Made by a program: the position numbers and the translations under genes
Assembly (NCBI GenBank): GCA_037974335.1
Contig: CM075728.1
Location: 112,339,476 to 112,403,475 of the forward strand
DNA length: 64,000 bases
Source of the DNA: Prionace glauca
Taxonomy: Eukaryota; Chordata; Chondrichthyes; Carcharhiniformes; Carcharhinidae
Reading direction: 5' to 3'
In this document: piece after piece, positions 46,840 through 57,534 of the stretch
Layout of the letters: each line of letters begins with the position of its first letter
Position numbering within the stretch: the stretch's first letter is position 1
The notes under the pieces: generated by a model
Told to the model about the DNA's origin: nothing
Seen by the model: the letters and a program-made list of their open reading frames with translations, nothing else
The model's database searches: none

Positions 46840-47250
46840 TTAGGCTATGGGAGTTATAAGCAATGTCAGCATTTATTGTCCATCCCTCCTTGCCTCATAA
46901 AGATGCTGGTGAACCTCCATCTTGAACTCTTGAAGTTGCCTGATGACAGAACTCCCATAATGCTCTTGATTAGGATGCACTAGAATTTTTAGCCAATGAT
47001 GATAAAGAAACACAATATCATAATCACATCATGATGGTGATTTAGGAAGGAATGTGGAGGTGTGAGCTTATGGATTTGGAAGATATTGCTGAAGACACCA
47101 TTGCAAGTTGGGGCAATTCAAACTGTAGATAGCAAACAGGACTGCTTTAGAGTGGGTGGATCTTTAAACATTATTATCACGGTGGTTGTGGAGCAGGATT
47201 AAGGACAGTGATTAAGGAGCAGGCTGTATGGTTGGATTAATTTTTCAAAA
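46840..47250. mobile_element. Unclassified dispersed repeat fragment
   Basis: Related to the start of the repeat at 10965-12240 ('catttattgtccatccctc' block, then 'tggaggtgtgagcttatgg'). It is decayed. Confidence 0.45.
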
Positions 47251-47934
47251 GCTCAATCCTCCAGTTGTATTTGAGGAGGCATAAACTTGGCATTTAAGCT
47301 TATTTCTCCTTTTATCATGGCCAGCTTTATTTCAACAATACAGTTGAAAATTGTTCAACATTATTTGAATGAAGGTATATAAACCAGCTATGGTTCAGTC
47401 AATGGCAGCACTCCTACCTCTATGGCAGAAAGTTGAGATTTCAAACAGCACCCCAAAGACTTGATTGGAAAATCTAGTCCTGATGTTGTATCCAATGTTT
47501 ATGCCTCAATTAACATCACTTAAAAACATAGACTAGGACTTTCCTTTGGGAGAGATGCATCGTTCAATTGTGATTGAGTTTCAGTGGGAAGAGCCTGTAT
47601 GCCCATTGGAAATTTTCAGTTGGCATCAGCAGAATGGCTTTAATAAGCCCCTAAGTGGACCTAACAGGCTATCCATCCACCGCTTATCAGAATATGATGG
47701 CAGACTGATTGCTAGTAGCAAATAATGGTCTGTCTTCCTCTGATCCCATTGCTAGAGCTGAATAAAAACTAGTTCCCTATAGTTGACTAATTCTGGAATG
47801 ACACATGATACATTGCATTTAAAGAAATTATGTTAATAGTGCTTTTGGGTTTATTGTGATTTATTAATTTATTGTGTTCACATCAGTTGGAGGTATTATT
47901 GTTTGTAAGATGATATTCCCATTAATATGACAAT
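47251..47934. other. Intron, no recognised feature
   Basis: No exon or named repeat found. Confidence 0.5.
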
Positions 47935-47989
47935 ATGCAGCCAGAGCAAACTTTCAATATATCTTTCAGCCATTACAAATTGACACAAC

Positions 47990-48500
47990 TCTTCTCCATG
48001 CCACCTCTCTGCCATCCCTTGCCTCTAATGCCATTTCCATCTCATTTTCATTCTTCTATAAAATTTTTCTATATCGTTGTCTCTCTTCCATGCCATTTTC
48101 ATCCTCTGCAACTCGATTCCTTGCATGTCGCCCCCTTCTTCCCGAGTCTCCAATTCTATTGCCATCCATCTTTCCAATGCCATCCCCTCTCTACCATGGC
48201 ATTGTCATCCCATTCCATTCTGTCCTTTCCATGTCACCACGCCAGTGCCACCACTTTCCTCCCACTTCTCCTATGCCATCCCCATCCCAGGCATTCCATT
48301 TTTCCAATTCCTTCCCTATACAATTCCCTCGCACCGAAGGCACCCTCCTCCCATCTCAAGCCATTTCATCCTTTCCATGTCACAGCTTCAATGCCACTGT
48401 CTCCCTCTCATTCCTCCCATGCCATCCTGATCCCAAGCCACCCAATCATTCATTTCATGCCACCCTCTCGCCACCTGTTCAAGCCAAACCCATCCCATGG
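47990..48500. repeat. Pyrimidine-rich degenerate CCAT minisatellite
   Basis: About 500 bp of C/T-rich sequence built from irregular repeats of 'ATGCCATCC'/'TTTCCATGTCA' type words. All three plus frames are open for long stretches because of the composition, which is why it can look coding. There are no splice sites or homology. Confidence 0.7.
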
Positions 48501-49403
48501 ATTTATATCAGTATGTTTGGTGTAGTGTAAACGGAGGAATATGAATGAAATCTACTTGCAAATTCAATCTTGGTATTTATTAATTAATGACACTTTGTAT
48601 TTCAAAATGTTATTATATGAGGAAATGCTGAAGATCAAGGATAAACTGACTGGAGTTCAGATGGCCAGGCTACTAGCATGAAAATATCAATCTTTTCAAA
48701 CATGTGCCTAGTGACTGTTCCTTAATTTTTACTTCAGTAATTATAAAGGTGTAAGTCTATTTTAAAAATGTTGATTTGTAGGGTGCATTTTCCTTTTAAC
48801 ATAATCAAAAAAAATTGACGGTTGAAGTTTATGAATATTTCCGAAGGCAGGGAAATGCTGTGGTTTGGGGAAAAGATCCAGAGAACAAGGATGCATCAAA
48901 GTTTAACACAACCAACGTTGGTATTTAGTAAAGTTTGTGCAGTGGTGACCATTTACTGATTTCTCAGGATTGATCACCACAATGAAAAGCTTGGATTCAG
49001 GGTACAATTCTCCCATCTGGGACTAATTCCCATTATGGGGCCAGGGATGGGGAGTATCACCCATTGCAGATGCCAACAGAAAACAGAAACAACGGAGGAA
49101 GATATTTTGGGTGAGAAGGGGGTGGGTATGGGGGATGGGATCAGAAAGATGGATGGCAGTGGCATTGGAGAAATGGAAAAGGATAAAAGAAAAAAAATGC
49201 ATTTTCTTCAGGGTTACTTTTTAGTTTGTCAATCAGATGCTCCCAATTTCTACAGTTAAAACATTAATTCCTAAAATTAAAAGTTGTGTTGTAAAACATA
49301 CACATTTTGAATGAGATATTCACAACAAAGCATTAGGTTGAACACTTAAATCTTCATGATTTTATGTAATGTTTATTTTCTCATATATTTATATTCTATC
49401 CAG

Positions 49404-49472
49404 GTCAAAATCAAGATGATGAAGAAAAGCAAAGATTTCTGCCTGGGTCAGGCAGACCAGAAACTGAAACAA
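49404..49472 (+). CDS. B7-H6-like protein, cytoplasmic tail exon T1
   Basis: 69 bp, phase 1 to phase 1, with acceptor TTCTATCCAG and donor GTAAGA at 49473. After the split Gly codon it encodes QNQDDEEKQRFLPGSGRPET with ET at the end: hydrophilic, acidic, no tyrosine, so no ITIM or ITAM. It lacks 18 bp (six codons) present in the four later copies; the deletion or insertion keeps the frame. It directly follows the transmembrane exon in the same phase, with a 2.6-kb intron. Confidence 0.75.
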
Positions 49473-49559
49473 GTAAGACATTAACCATTTGTACCATCCA
49501 TTATCTTTCATTTATCCATCAGAATATCTATTTATCTGTTATTCAGGTGAAACTTAAGT

Positions 49560-49900
49560 TTACATTCGAAGTTTTCATTCTCCAAGTTCAATGACATTAG
49601 GGCACTCAAATTTAATACACAGGGACATACAAATTTGGAGCAAGAGTTCGTCACTCAGCCCTTTGAACCTGCTCCAGCATTCGATAAAATCATGGCTGAC
49701 CTGATTGTAACCTCAACTCTGCATTCCTGCCTGCTCCTGATAACCTTTCACCCCTTGTTTATCAGGAATCTATTTAACTTGGCCTTACAAATATTCAAAG
49801 ACTCTGCTTCCACCACATTTTCAGGAACGGACCTCCAAAGGCCTATGATTCTTTGAGAGAAAACAATTCTCCTCAGTTTTATCTTAAATGGGCCACATTT
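49560..49900 (-). mobile_element. CR1 LINE 3' fragment inside the tail unit
   Basis: The reverse strand carries the CR1 3' region and last coding stretch ('catggctgacctgattgta' on the plus strand). It is repeated in every array unit (about 58190-58500, 60280-60600, 62070-62380, 63830-64000). The 73-residue open frame on the plus strand in each copy is a shadow of this LINE. Confidence 0.7.
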
Positions 49901-50545
49901 TATTTTTAAACACTAAGCCAGACCAATCAGACTAAAGTTACCGAGATGTTGCTGCTGCGAAACAGATTAAATGTCAGTGTCATGTTGGGAAAAAGAGTAA
50001 CCCGCAGGTTTCCATCTCAGTGATTTGGAATCTCACCATTGGCTGCTATAAGAATGTAATCAGATAGCTCTTATTTTGTGTCTTTTGATAAACTAATTGG
50101 GTATGAATTCTAATTTGTAGTTTTTGTAATCATGTCAGGATTTTACCAGTTTTTCTGATTTGGAACAAATCTTATGTTTCTGCTCCATAAATGACGATCA
50201 CCAAAGCTATCAAATTCCGATGAAAAACTTCAAAAAAGGTCATGGCAGATAGCTGTGGCACCCCCTCTTGATAAATTTGATTATTGAAGTGGTTGTATGT
50301 CTCTTTAGGAAATACCAGAATGCCTGGATTTTTCAGGCATATAGTAGATCCCAAGATCAGCACCAAATGTGTGAACCCATGTTGGTGGGAGGCAGGTCAG
50401 CAGAAATTATTTCACGAGCCTCAGTTCCCGATCTGCTGCCTCAACTCAGTACTGGTCACTTATAAGTGACCAGGACTGAGGCTGCAAGAGGAAAGAAAGG
50501 GCAACATCATCTTGAACTGCCCTCACAGTTAGGTGATTTGATTTG

Positions 50546-51010
50546 ATTTGATTTATTATTGTGACATGTATTAGTATACAGTGAAAAGTGTTGTTTGTTG
50601 CATGCTACACAGACAAAGTACCCCGTACATAGAGAAGGAAAAAAGAGGGCGGAGAATGTAGTGTTACAATCATAGCTAGAGTGCAGAGAAAGATCAACTT
50701 AATATGAGGGAGGTCCACTCAAAAGTCTGATGGCAGCAGGGAAGCAGCTATTCCTGTGTTGGTTGGGATGTGACCTCAGACTTGTGTACCAGTTTCCTGG
50801 TGGAAGCAGGAGGAAGAGAGTATGTCTGTGGTCCCTGGGGTCCTTGATTATGCTGCTTGCTTTTCTGAGGCAGCAGGAAGTATACACAGAGTCAAATGAT
50901 GGGAGACTGGTTTGCGTGATGGATTGGGCTTTGTTCCAGACCTTTTGTAGTTTCTTGTGGTCTTGGATAGAGCAGGAGCCATACCAGGTTGTGATACAAT
51001 CGGGAACTTT
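50546..51010 (-). mobile_element. L2-like LINE 3' part
   Basis: Same LINE as 19876-20760. The 3' end has 'gatttgattt' repeats at 50536-50560; the minus strand encodes remnants of a LINE C-terminus. Confidence 0.6.
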
Positions 51011-52424
51011 TATTTCTATGTCAGGACTAGGAGAGCAGTCCCTGTGATTGGAAGGAATATGGCAGTGGCAAGATAGTCATTGCCAATGATGGGCTACTCA
51101 GTGGGCCATGGAGTGGTTCAACTGGAAAGTCTCACTCAAAGCTGCTGGGAGACTGCATCAATTTCCCTGTACCATTCCCAGGTCAGAGATACTTCCTTCC
51201 CTTCTCCTTCGTTTGCCTTATAATTTCCTCATTTTCTCTCGGTTCTTCTACCCAGCCTTTTAGTTCATGCTCAGCGTTACCTACCCACTTTCGAGCATTA
51301 TCTACTCAGGGTTCATACTCAGCAGTCTATTCAAGTTCATGCTATCATTGTCTACACAAATTAATGCTAACACCTTCTATCTACTGACCTTTTTCACTTT
51401 TCCTCACTCAGTTCATATCTTTCCTCAAGCCCAAACTTTCCTCTCTCTTCACCCTGGTTCAGTTTCAGTTTCTTCTTTACTTGGCTCCTTCCTGTTACCT
51501 GAAGCTGTTGCAGACAGATAATGAAACAAGCTCAGTGTTCGTGTGCTGTTAATGAAAACAAAACTAATGTGAGAATTCATCCTCTTGACAGACAGTAGAG
51601 TTCTATCCCTGTATACAGCAGCAATGTCAGGTGGCAAACATGACCAAGGCAGAGGGCTCAGATACAAGCTGCTTTTCAAACTTGTGCCCAACTGCAAAAC
51701 ACTTTGTGAATGGAATGTGTTGTGCCAGTAAGGAAATCAAGTGTCAGGGAAAATAGACATGAGGAATGTTATGGTTCAGGTGAAGTGTTTTATTGAGCCC
51801 ACCTGGATCTTAGGTTTTGTATCTTTAATTTGGCTAGGATATTCAAATGACCCACATTTCATCAAACAAAGTTTATTAAGAATACAGTTGACATGTATAG
51901 TAAGAAACTTAGCAGGAACTCTTATCAATTATAATGAAGAAATAATACAAACACTATATTGTATAACCCTATAACTATAATGTATAGACTCAGAATAGTT
52001 TAAAGTCAGAACAGCTTCCCAAAACACCAGAGACTCCAGGCAAGACACCAACAGCTGATTCCCCCCTTCAGAAAGGCAAGATCTTGCTTTCAACCAAACA
52101 GCAGAATTCCCAAAACCGGGGAGAGAAAGACTTCTTTTTAGCTGGATGTCCCTTCTAAAACAAAAACTCAAACTAAACAACAGCTCAGACTGAAAGGAAA
52201 GAACTCCTGTCACCTGACCTGCTAACCAAGTTTTTTTCCTAACAATGCAGAGTCATAAACATCCCAGAAAAAATAAACAAACTCCTGTTTAATAAAAAGC
52301 CTCTCGTAGACAGCCTGACAACAATGGGAAAAACAAACTGAAAAAGTTTGCTTACAACTGCAGAATTCATGATTTAAAAAAAAACACTTCTAAAAGATAC
52401 ACGAACGTCACAAGAGTGTCATGC
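51011..52424. other. Unrecognised intronic sequence
   Basis: Pyrimidine-rich at 51180-51500 and AT-rich afterwards. There is no exon with matching phase and no transposon domain that I can name. Confidence 0.45.
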
Positions 52425-52500
52425 CAGCTATGATTTATTGAATGGTGGAGCAATCTTGAGAGGCCAAATGGCTTTGTCCCATTGCTATTTTTTATGGTCC
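52425..52500 (+). mobile_element. CR1 LINE 3' end scrap
   Basis: 'atttattgaatggtggagca' and 'ggccaaatggc' blocks of the CR1 3' terminus. Between here and 53329 I see nothing else that I can name. Confidence 0.55.
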
Positions 52501-53329
52501 CATGGGTCAGTATTTATACTGTTTTCCATCTGTCTGTGACGCAATATCCTAAACGTTTCTCACAAATGTATTGGCTGGGATTTTCCCGTGCTTCCTCGGT
52601 GGATCCGCTGTGGAGGATACAGAATGCCAGTCAAAAGACCATTGGCTTTCAATACGATTGGAAGATCGCAGTGACATGGCAACAGCAAAGCAATGGGCTT
52701 CGGAAAAACTATTGGTTATGGATTAAATCAGAAATACAGAAGGAGTAATTTTTGAATACCACAAATTTCACATTACTATATTTTATATTGTTATAACAAA
52801 GTTTTGGAATTTCATCAATGCTCTTTCAGTCTATTTGATAAGGGAAAATTAATGTTCAGCTTGAGAAGTAATTCAGCATTCATCCAAAGGCCTTTAATAT
52901 AGTCTCAGTCTCAGAAATAAGAACATCTCTCCTTTGACACAGGTGTGTTGGGGGCGACTTTTTCGCACAAGAATTCTAAGTGTCGAATTTGCATAAAAAC
53001 TGGAGTAATTCGTGCTTTTTTTTCAAAAGGAGTTTAAAAAAGAATCTCCCACATTCTGCACTGCAGAGTGCACGAGCGCGATTCATGTCAAAAATCAGTG
53101 GGCAGGGAGTATTCGCACTGGAGAGGCCAGCAACATGATTCTGAATGGGCCACTGTGCATGCACCAATTTGTCAGTGCTGCAACCCTACAATTCCAGCCA
53201 TTTGACATCCCCTCCACTTCCAGTAGCCTCAATCTCCCACCTTCCCCATCACCCACGTCCCCGGCAGTCCCAAAACCCCACACCCCATGCATGCACTACC
53301 CTCTCCTCCGCTTCCTCTCATGCATGAAT

Positions 53330-53490
53330 TAGTGCAAAAAGCTAGAAATTAGATACAACAAGTAATCAAAAAAGCTAATAGAATTTTATTGCTTATTGCG
53401 CGTGGGTAGTGGGAAATTGGAGTTGTGTTTACAGTCAGATCATTCATAAACTTACTGAATGTTGGAGCAGGCTTAAGGGGCTCAGTGGTC
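53330..53490 (+). mobile_element. CR1 LINE scrap
   Basis: Remnants of the thumb ('caagtaatcaaaaaagct') and 3' end ('actgaatgttggagcaggct'). Confidence 0.5.
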
Positions 53491-53749
53491 CTCAATGAAG
53501 AAAAGAATCAGGTGTGTGAACTTATCACTTATTCGCTCATGAGCTGAGGCAACCTGTGGTAACATTGACTCATCATACATTGATTGGCATCTTTACTTGC
53601 CTTGAGGCAGTGAGAATGATCCTTCAAAAGCACTGCAGTCTGTGAAGTGAAGACACATTCACACTTTCCTACTTATCTCTGCATCGTCAAAAAACTTAAT
53701 GACAAATTTATACGACTTATAAAAAGTTGAGACAACAGCATTGGGGGCA

Positions 53750-53910
53750 GGGGTTGGGGGGGTGTAGGGGGGAGGGGTGCGTTCTAGGTCTTCATCACAG
53801 TGATGGGAAGTCAACGGCAAATATTTCCAAGTCAGCATTGTGTAAATCTTGGAGCAGCAGTTCCTGTGATGATGTTCCCATCCACCTGCTGTCCTAGTTT
53901 TTCTAAATGC
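53750..53910. mobile_element. Dispersed repeat scrap with G-run
   Basis: Resembles the 'ttccaagtcag...gtgatgatgttcccatcc' part of the repeat at 10965-12240, preceded by a G-rich run at 53745-53785. Confidence 0.4.
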
Positions 53911-54062
53911 ACGTTTAATAGCAATTGAGAATGAATTAAAAATAATCTAATTGTTCATTATTGTTTCCATCAATTCAGTTTGTAATTTGTATCTAAGCAA
54001 GAATGTTTAGGAGAGAATTGAACAAATAAATTTCTGTCACATGAATGTCTTTTGTTTTATAG

Positions 54063-54124
54063 TTGCGTTAATAATTGGTGATATGAAGAAACCGGACAAT
54101 ACAGAAATTGATAAAATTTTCTGA
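54063..54124 (+). CDS. Candidate final tail exon with stop
   Basis: A strong pyrimidine tract and acceptor (TCTTTTGTTTTATAG) precede 54063. In phase 1 after T1 the split codon is ATT, followed by ALIIGDMKKPDNTEIDKIF and a TGA at 54122-54124. AATAAA follows at 54190. The exon would end the protein at about 313 residues in total. The related positions in the two downstream 640-bp repeats (after the TAG at about 54719 and 55360) read EID or EIN then a stop in the same phase. There is no homology to known tails and the region is AT-rich, so it may be a chance fit. Confidence 0.4.
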
Positions 54125-54189
54125 TTCAAATATCCCTGATGAATCCTCTCATTGAAGTGGATTACTTTTACAACAAATAAGATCCAAGA

Positions 54190-54195
54190 AATAAA
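54190..54195 (+). terminator. Possible polyadenylation signal
   Basis: AATAAA 66 bp after the TGA of the candidate final exon. AT-rich context makes chance likely. Confidence 0.25.
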
Positions 54196-54496
54196 ATTGT
54201 TCATAAAATTGTGGACAAATTGTATCACAAAACGGAACAATTTGCCAAAGGCAATTTGAACTAATTGTCTGAGGTATATTCCCAACAGTAAAAAAAAATG
54301 ACTGACAGTTAATACTGTGAGAAGAAAACATAGCATCAGGCTTCGGGTTCTTAATGCTGCACTTATCTGAGAAAGATGAACATTGAGCTCGTCTAATTTC
54401 ATGTACGTTGTTTGCACATTATACAAAAAAGTCAGTGTACCTTCTGCTCCATTATGCTAACAGTATCATAAGTTTTGTTTCATCCCGATTTAACAG

Positions 54497-54586
54497 ACAC
54501 CTTTTCAAACATCCCCAACAATATTCCGAGTGAAATGGGAGTTCAACAGGATGGGAATGAAGGAAGAGGGAATCTGGACACTGCAG
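54497..54586 (+). CDS. Candidate extra tail exon (X)
   Basis: 90 bp, phase 1 to phase 1, with acceptor CCGATTTAACAG and donor GTGGGT at 54587. It encodes 29 residues beginning TFSNIPNNIPSEMGVQQDGN, hydrophilic like the T exons. The matching phase at both ends supports a tail exon usable after T1 or before T2. The acceptor pyrimidine tract is weak. I know no homologue. Confidence 0.4.
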
Positions 54587-55141
54587 GTGGGTTGATGATC
54601 ATGTCCACGACTTTCAGCAAATATCTTGATTGAAACCTGGTATATAATTTGATGGGATGATGCAGTCACACAGTCATCCTCATATTTATATTTAACTGAA
54701 GTTCCTTTTGTTAAATGTAGAAATTGATTGAACTTTCTGATGCGAACACCACTAACATATCCTGACATTGAAGTACCTTTTCCAATGAATGATATCAAGG
54801 GGGAAAAAGTCACCTGTAAACACGTTGGCAAATTGTATAACAAAGCTGACAATTCTGCCCATTCTAATTGAAATTAATTGTCTGAGGTATACTCAGGACA
54901 GAAAGAAGAAGAAATGAACAGTTCATACTATCTGTGAGCAAAAGTGTTGAATAAAAATTAGGGTGCTTAATGAAGTACTTATCTGAGAAATAGGGATACT
55001 TATCCATGGATCAAAAGCATTGAGCTCAATTTAATTCATATCTATTATTTACATATTTCTAAACAATTACCACTGTACTTTCTGTTCATTTGTGCTAATG
55101 GTTTACACTCTCATATGATCTCATGTTCAACTAGAATTGAG

Positions 55142-55233
55142 AGATGCCCTGTCAAACACTCCATACAATACTCTGAGTGAAAAAGGAGAACAATAGAATC
55201 AAGATGAAGGAACAAACAATCTGGATACGGTAG
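55142..55233 (+). pseudogene. Decayed copy of candidate exon X
   Basis: Aligns with 54497-54586 along its length but contains an in-frame stop, and its donor reads ATGGGT instead of GTGGGT, so it cannot be used as such. Confidence 0.55.
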
Positions 55234-55684
55234 ATGGGTTGATGTTCCAGTCCAGAAGTTGTGCAAATGTCTTGAATGAAACCTAGTATATATTTGATGC
55301 AAAGGTTCAACACACAGTCATCATCAGATTTGTAAAGATGAAGTTGTTTTTCTTAAGTATAGAAATTAATTGAATTTTCTGATTCAAATACCATTATGTA
55401 TCTTACTTTTACAATGAGGAAGACCAAGGGAAAAAATAATGCTTGAAAACATCTGGGCAAATTGTGTAACAACACTGAGCAATTCAACTAATATTAATTC
55501 AAGTTAATTGTCTGAGGTACATTCAGGGCAGGAAGAAAAAAATGACTAACTGTTCAAACACAGTGTAAGACAAAATGTTGCATAAAAATTAGGGTAGTTA
55601 GTGATGTTAGTATCAGAGAACTAGGAATATTTATCCATGGATAAGAGACATTGAACGCAACTAAACTCATGTTGAATTGATTTA

Positions 55685-56445
55685 TTAGTGTCACCTGTGT
55701 TAGTATCCAGTGAAAGGTATTGTTTCTTGTGCACTGTACATACAAAACATATCCTACAGAGAAAAGGAAAGGAAAGATGGCAGAATGTATTGTGACAGTT
55801 ATAACTAGGGCTCAGGAAAAGATCAGTTTAATACGAGGTAAAACAGGTGTTTGCCATTTAAAAGCCCGATGACAGCAGAGAAGAAGCTGTTCTCGAGTTG
55901 GTTGATGTGTGCTCCGCTCAGAAAGGATAATAGGACTAGGGGGCACAGCCTCAAGATAAAGGGGGGGCATTTTAGAACGGAGTTGAGGAGGAACTTCTTC
56001 ACTCAAAGGGTGGTGAATCTCTGGAATTCTCTGCCCGTTGAAGTGGTGGAGGCTACCTCGCTAAATATTTTTAAGACGCGGGTTGATGGGTTTTTGATAA
56101 GAGAGGAGATTAGGGGTTATGGGGAGAGGGTGGGAATGTGGAACTGAGCCACGACACTTCAGCCATGATCTTATTGAATGGCAGGGCAGGCTCGAAGAGC
56201 TAGATGGCCTACTCCTGCTCCTATTTCTTATGTTCTTATGTTCTTATTTGTATCTTCTTCCTGATGAAAGAAGGTGGAAAAGAACAAGTCCAGGGTGTGT
56301 GGGTTCTTTGATTATGCTGGCTGCTTTCCCAAGGCAGTGGGAAGTGTAGACAGAGTCAATGGATGGGAGGCTGGTTTGCGTAATGGTCTGGGCTTTAGCT
56401 TTCTGAGAAGGTGGAGTTGTTGGAGGGATTTCTTCACTTTCGCGT
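55685..56445 (-). mobile_element. L2-like LINE 3' part, split by CR1
   Basis: Same LINE as 50546-51010. Its two halves (55685-55912 and 56250-56445) flank a plus-strand CR1 3' insertion. Confidence 0.6.
55915..56248 (+). mobile_element. CR1 LINE 3' end, young
   Basis: ORF2 C-terminus in an open frame (RRNFFTQRVVNLWNSLPVEV, up to 56147) and 3' end with three 'atgttctt' repeats at 56230-56248. It is near-identical to the 3' end of the CR1 at 22812-25157. Confidence 0.88.
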
Positions 56446-56639
56446 AGGCACAGAGTGACCAGGACAGGTGATCTGGACACCGAGAAACTTAAAGCTGTTA
56501 ACCATTTCCACTTCATCCTAATTGATGTGGGTGACGGCATGTCCTCAATGATGCTTCCTGAAGTCGATGACTCTTTCTTTCATTTTGCAGACATTAAGGG
56601 AGAGTTGTTGTTGTTATTGCAACAGTTCACCAGGATTTG
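56446..56639. other. No recognised feature
   Basis: Probably the inner continuation of the L2-like LINE, but too decayed to assign. Confidence 0.35.
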
Positions 56640-57060
56640 GCCAGGATTTCACCATCGCATTGCCCCTGTTTTCGGGCGCAAAAATTTGGTAAAGTCGGGC
56701 ATGTGGCGAGTAACGCGATCTGTGCCCGTTTCTGTGCCGGTTCGCACTTTACAAGGTCAAAAATGGGCGCAATCAGGAACCTGTCCAAAATGGGCGTGAT
56801 GGCCATTTAAATAATTCTGCCTGTATTTCAATCCACTGAATGAGCTACACACTGTACTTTACCAGCACAACTGCCTTTACCACCGCGTTCACCCAATGCG
56901 AATTGCTCTGGAACAGACATGCTTGATCAGAGTTTGATTCTAGCGCTCCTTCAGTGAGGAGATAAGTGCCTGCCATTGGACAGATCTGTGCTGCTCACAG
57001 CAGCTTCTTTCATGGCAGCCATGTTGTGTTTCGTGTCTGAGAGTGTGTGGGGAGGTGGGG
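56640..57060. repeat. GC-rich dispersed repeat fragment
   Basis: Relative of 7735-8540: the 'ggtaaagtcgggcatg' and 'ggccatttaaat' blocks occur in the same order. It shows that this repeat is not tied to the duplicated segment. Confidence 0.55.
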
Positions 57061-57084
57061 AGCTGTTGCTCAGCAGGGTGTCTG

Positions 57085-57534
57085 ATATCTAATTTGCAAC
57101 ACAGACATCACTTGTTTAGAAATCTCAGAAAGCTGTGGCACAATCCCTTGATAAATTTGATTACTGAAGTGGTTGTATGTCTGTTTAGGAAGTACCACAA
57201 TACCTCGATTTTTTTAGGCATATGGTGGATCCCATGATCAGCACCAAATGTGTGAGCCCACATTGGTGGGAGGCAGATCAGCAGAGACTATTTTACTAGC
57301 CTCAGCTCCCGATTTTCTGCCTCAACTCACAGCCAGTATTACAAGTGACCAATACTGAGGCTGCAAGAGGACAGAAAGGGCAATTTCATCTTGAACTGCC
57401 CTCACAGTTAGGTGATTTGATTTGGTTTATTATTGTGTCATGTATTAGTATACAGTGAAAAGTGTTGTTTGTTGGGTGCTATACAGACAAAGCACCCCGT
57501 ACATAGAGAAGGAAGGAAGAGGGTAGAGAATGTA
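57085..57534 (+). repeat. Partial tail-array unit without exon
   Basis: Equals the right end of an array unit (compare 58884-59315) but has no tail exon to its left. The first array unit is therefore cut by the sequence at 50546-57084 or by a deletion. Confidence 0.75.

Larger units (their letters stand above)
48927..50545 (+). repeat. Tail-exon unit 1 (diverged founder-like copy)
   Basis: Homologous over its length to the tandem units at 57535-64000 but clearly diverged. It contains tail exon T1, a CR1 3' fragment and the 3' edge of the L2-like LINE. Here the LINE continues uninterrupted into 50546-51010, whereas in the array it is cut after about 100 bases. Unit 1 therefore shows the arrangement before amplification. 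Confidence 0.8.
54103..55680 (+). repeat. 640-bp tandem repeat, about 2.5 copies
   Basis: Recurring landmarks: 'agaaattgattgaa..ttctga' at 54103, 54718 and 55359; 'aattgtctgaggta' at 54265, 54877 and 55508; exon-like segment at 54497 and 55142. The first copy lacks the exon-like segment on its left. The copies are diverged, so the duplication is much older than the tail-exon array. Confidence 0.7.

Noticed and set aside
47935-48530. Three overlapping open frames up to 196 codons, rich in Pro, Ser and His
   Set aside because: All three frames are open because the sequence is a C/T-rich degenerate minisatellite; no splice sites, no domain, repetitive peptide.
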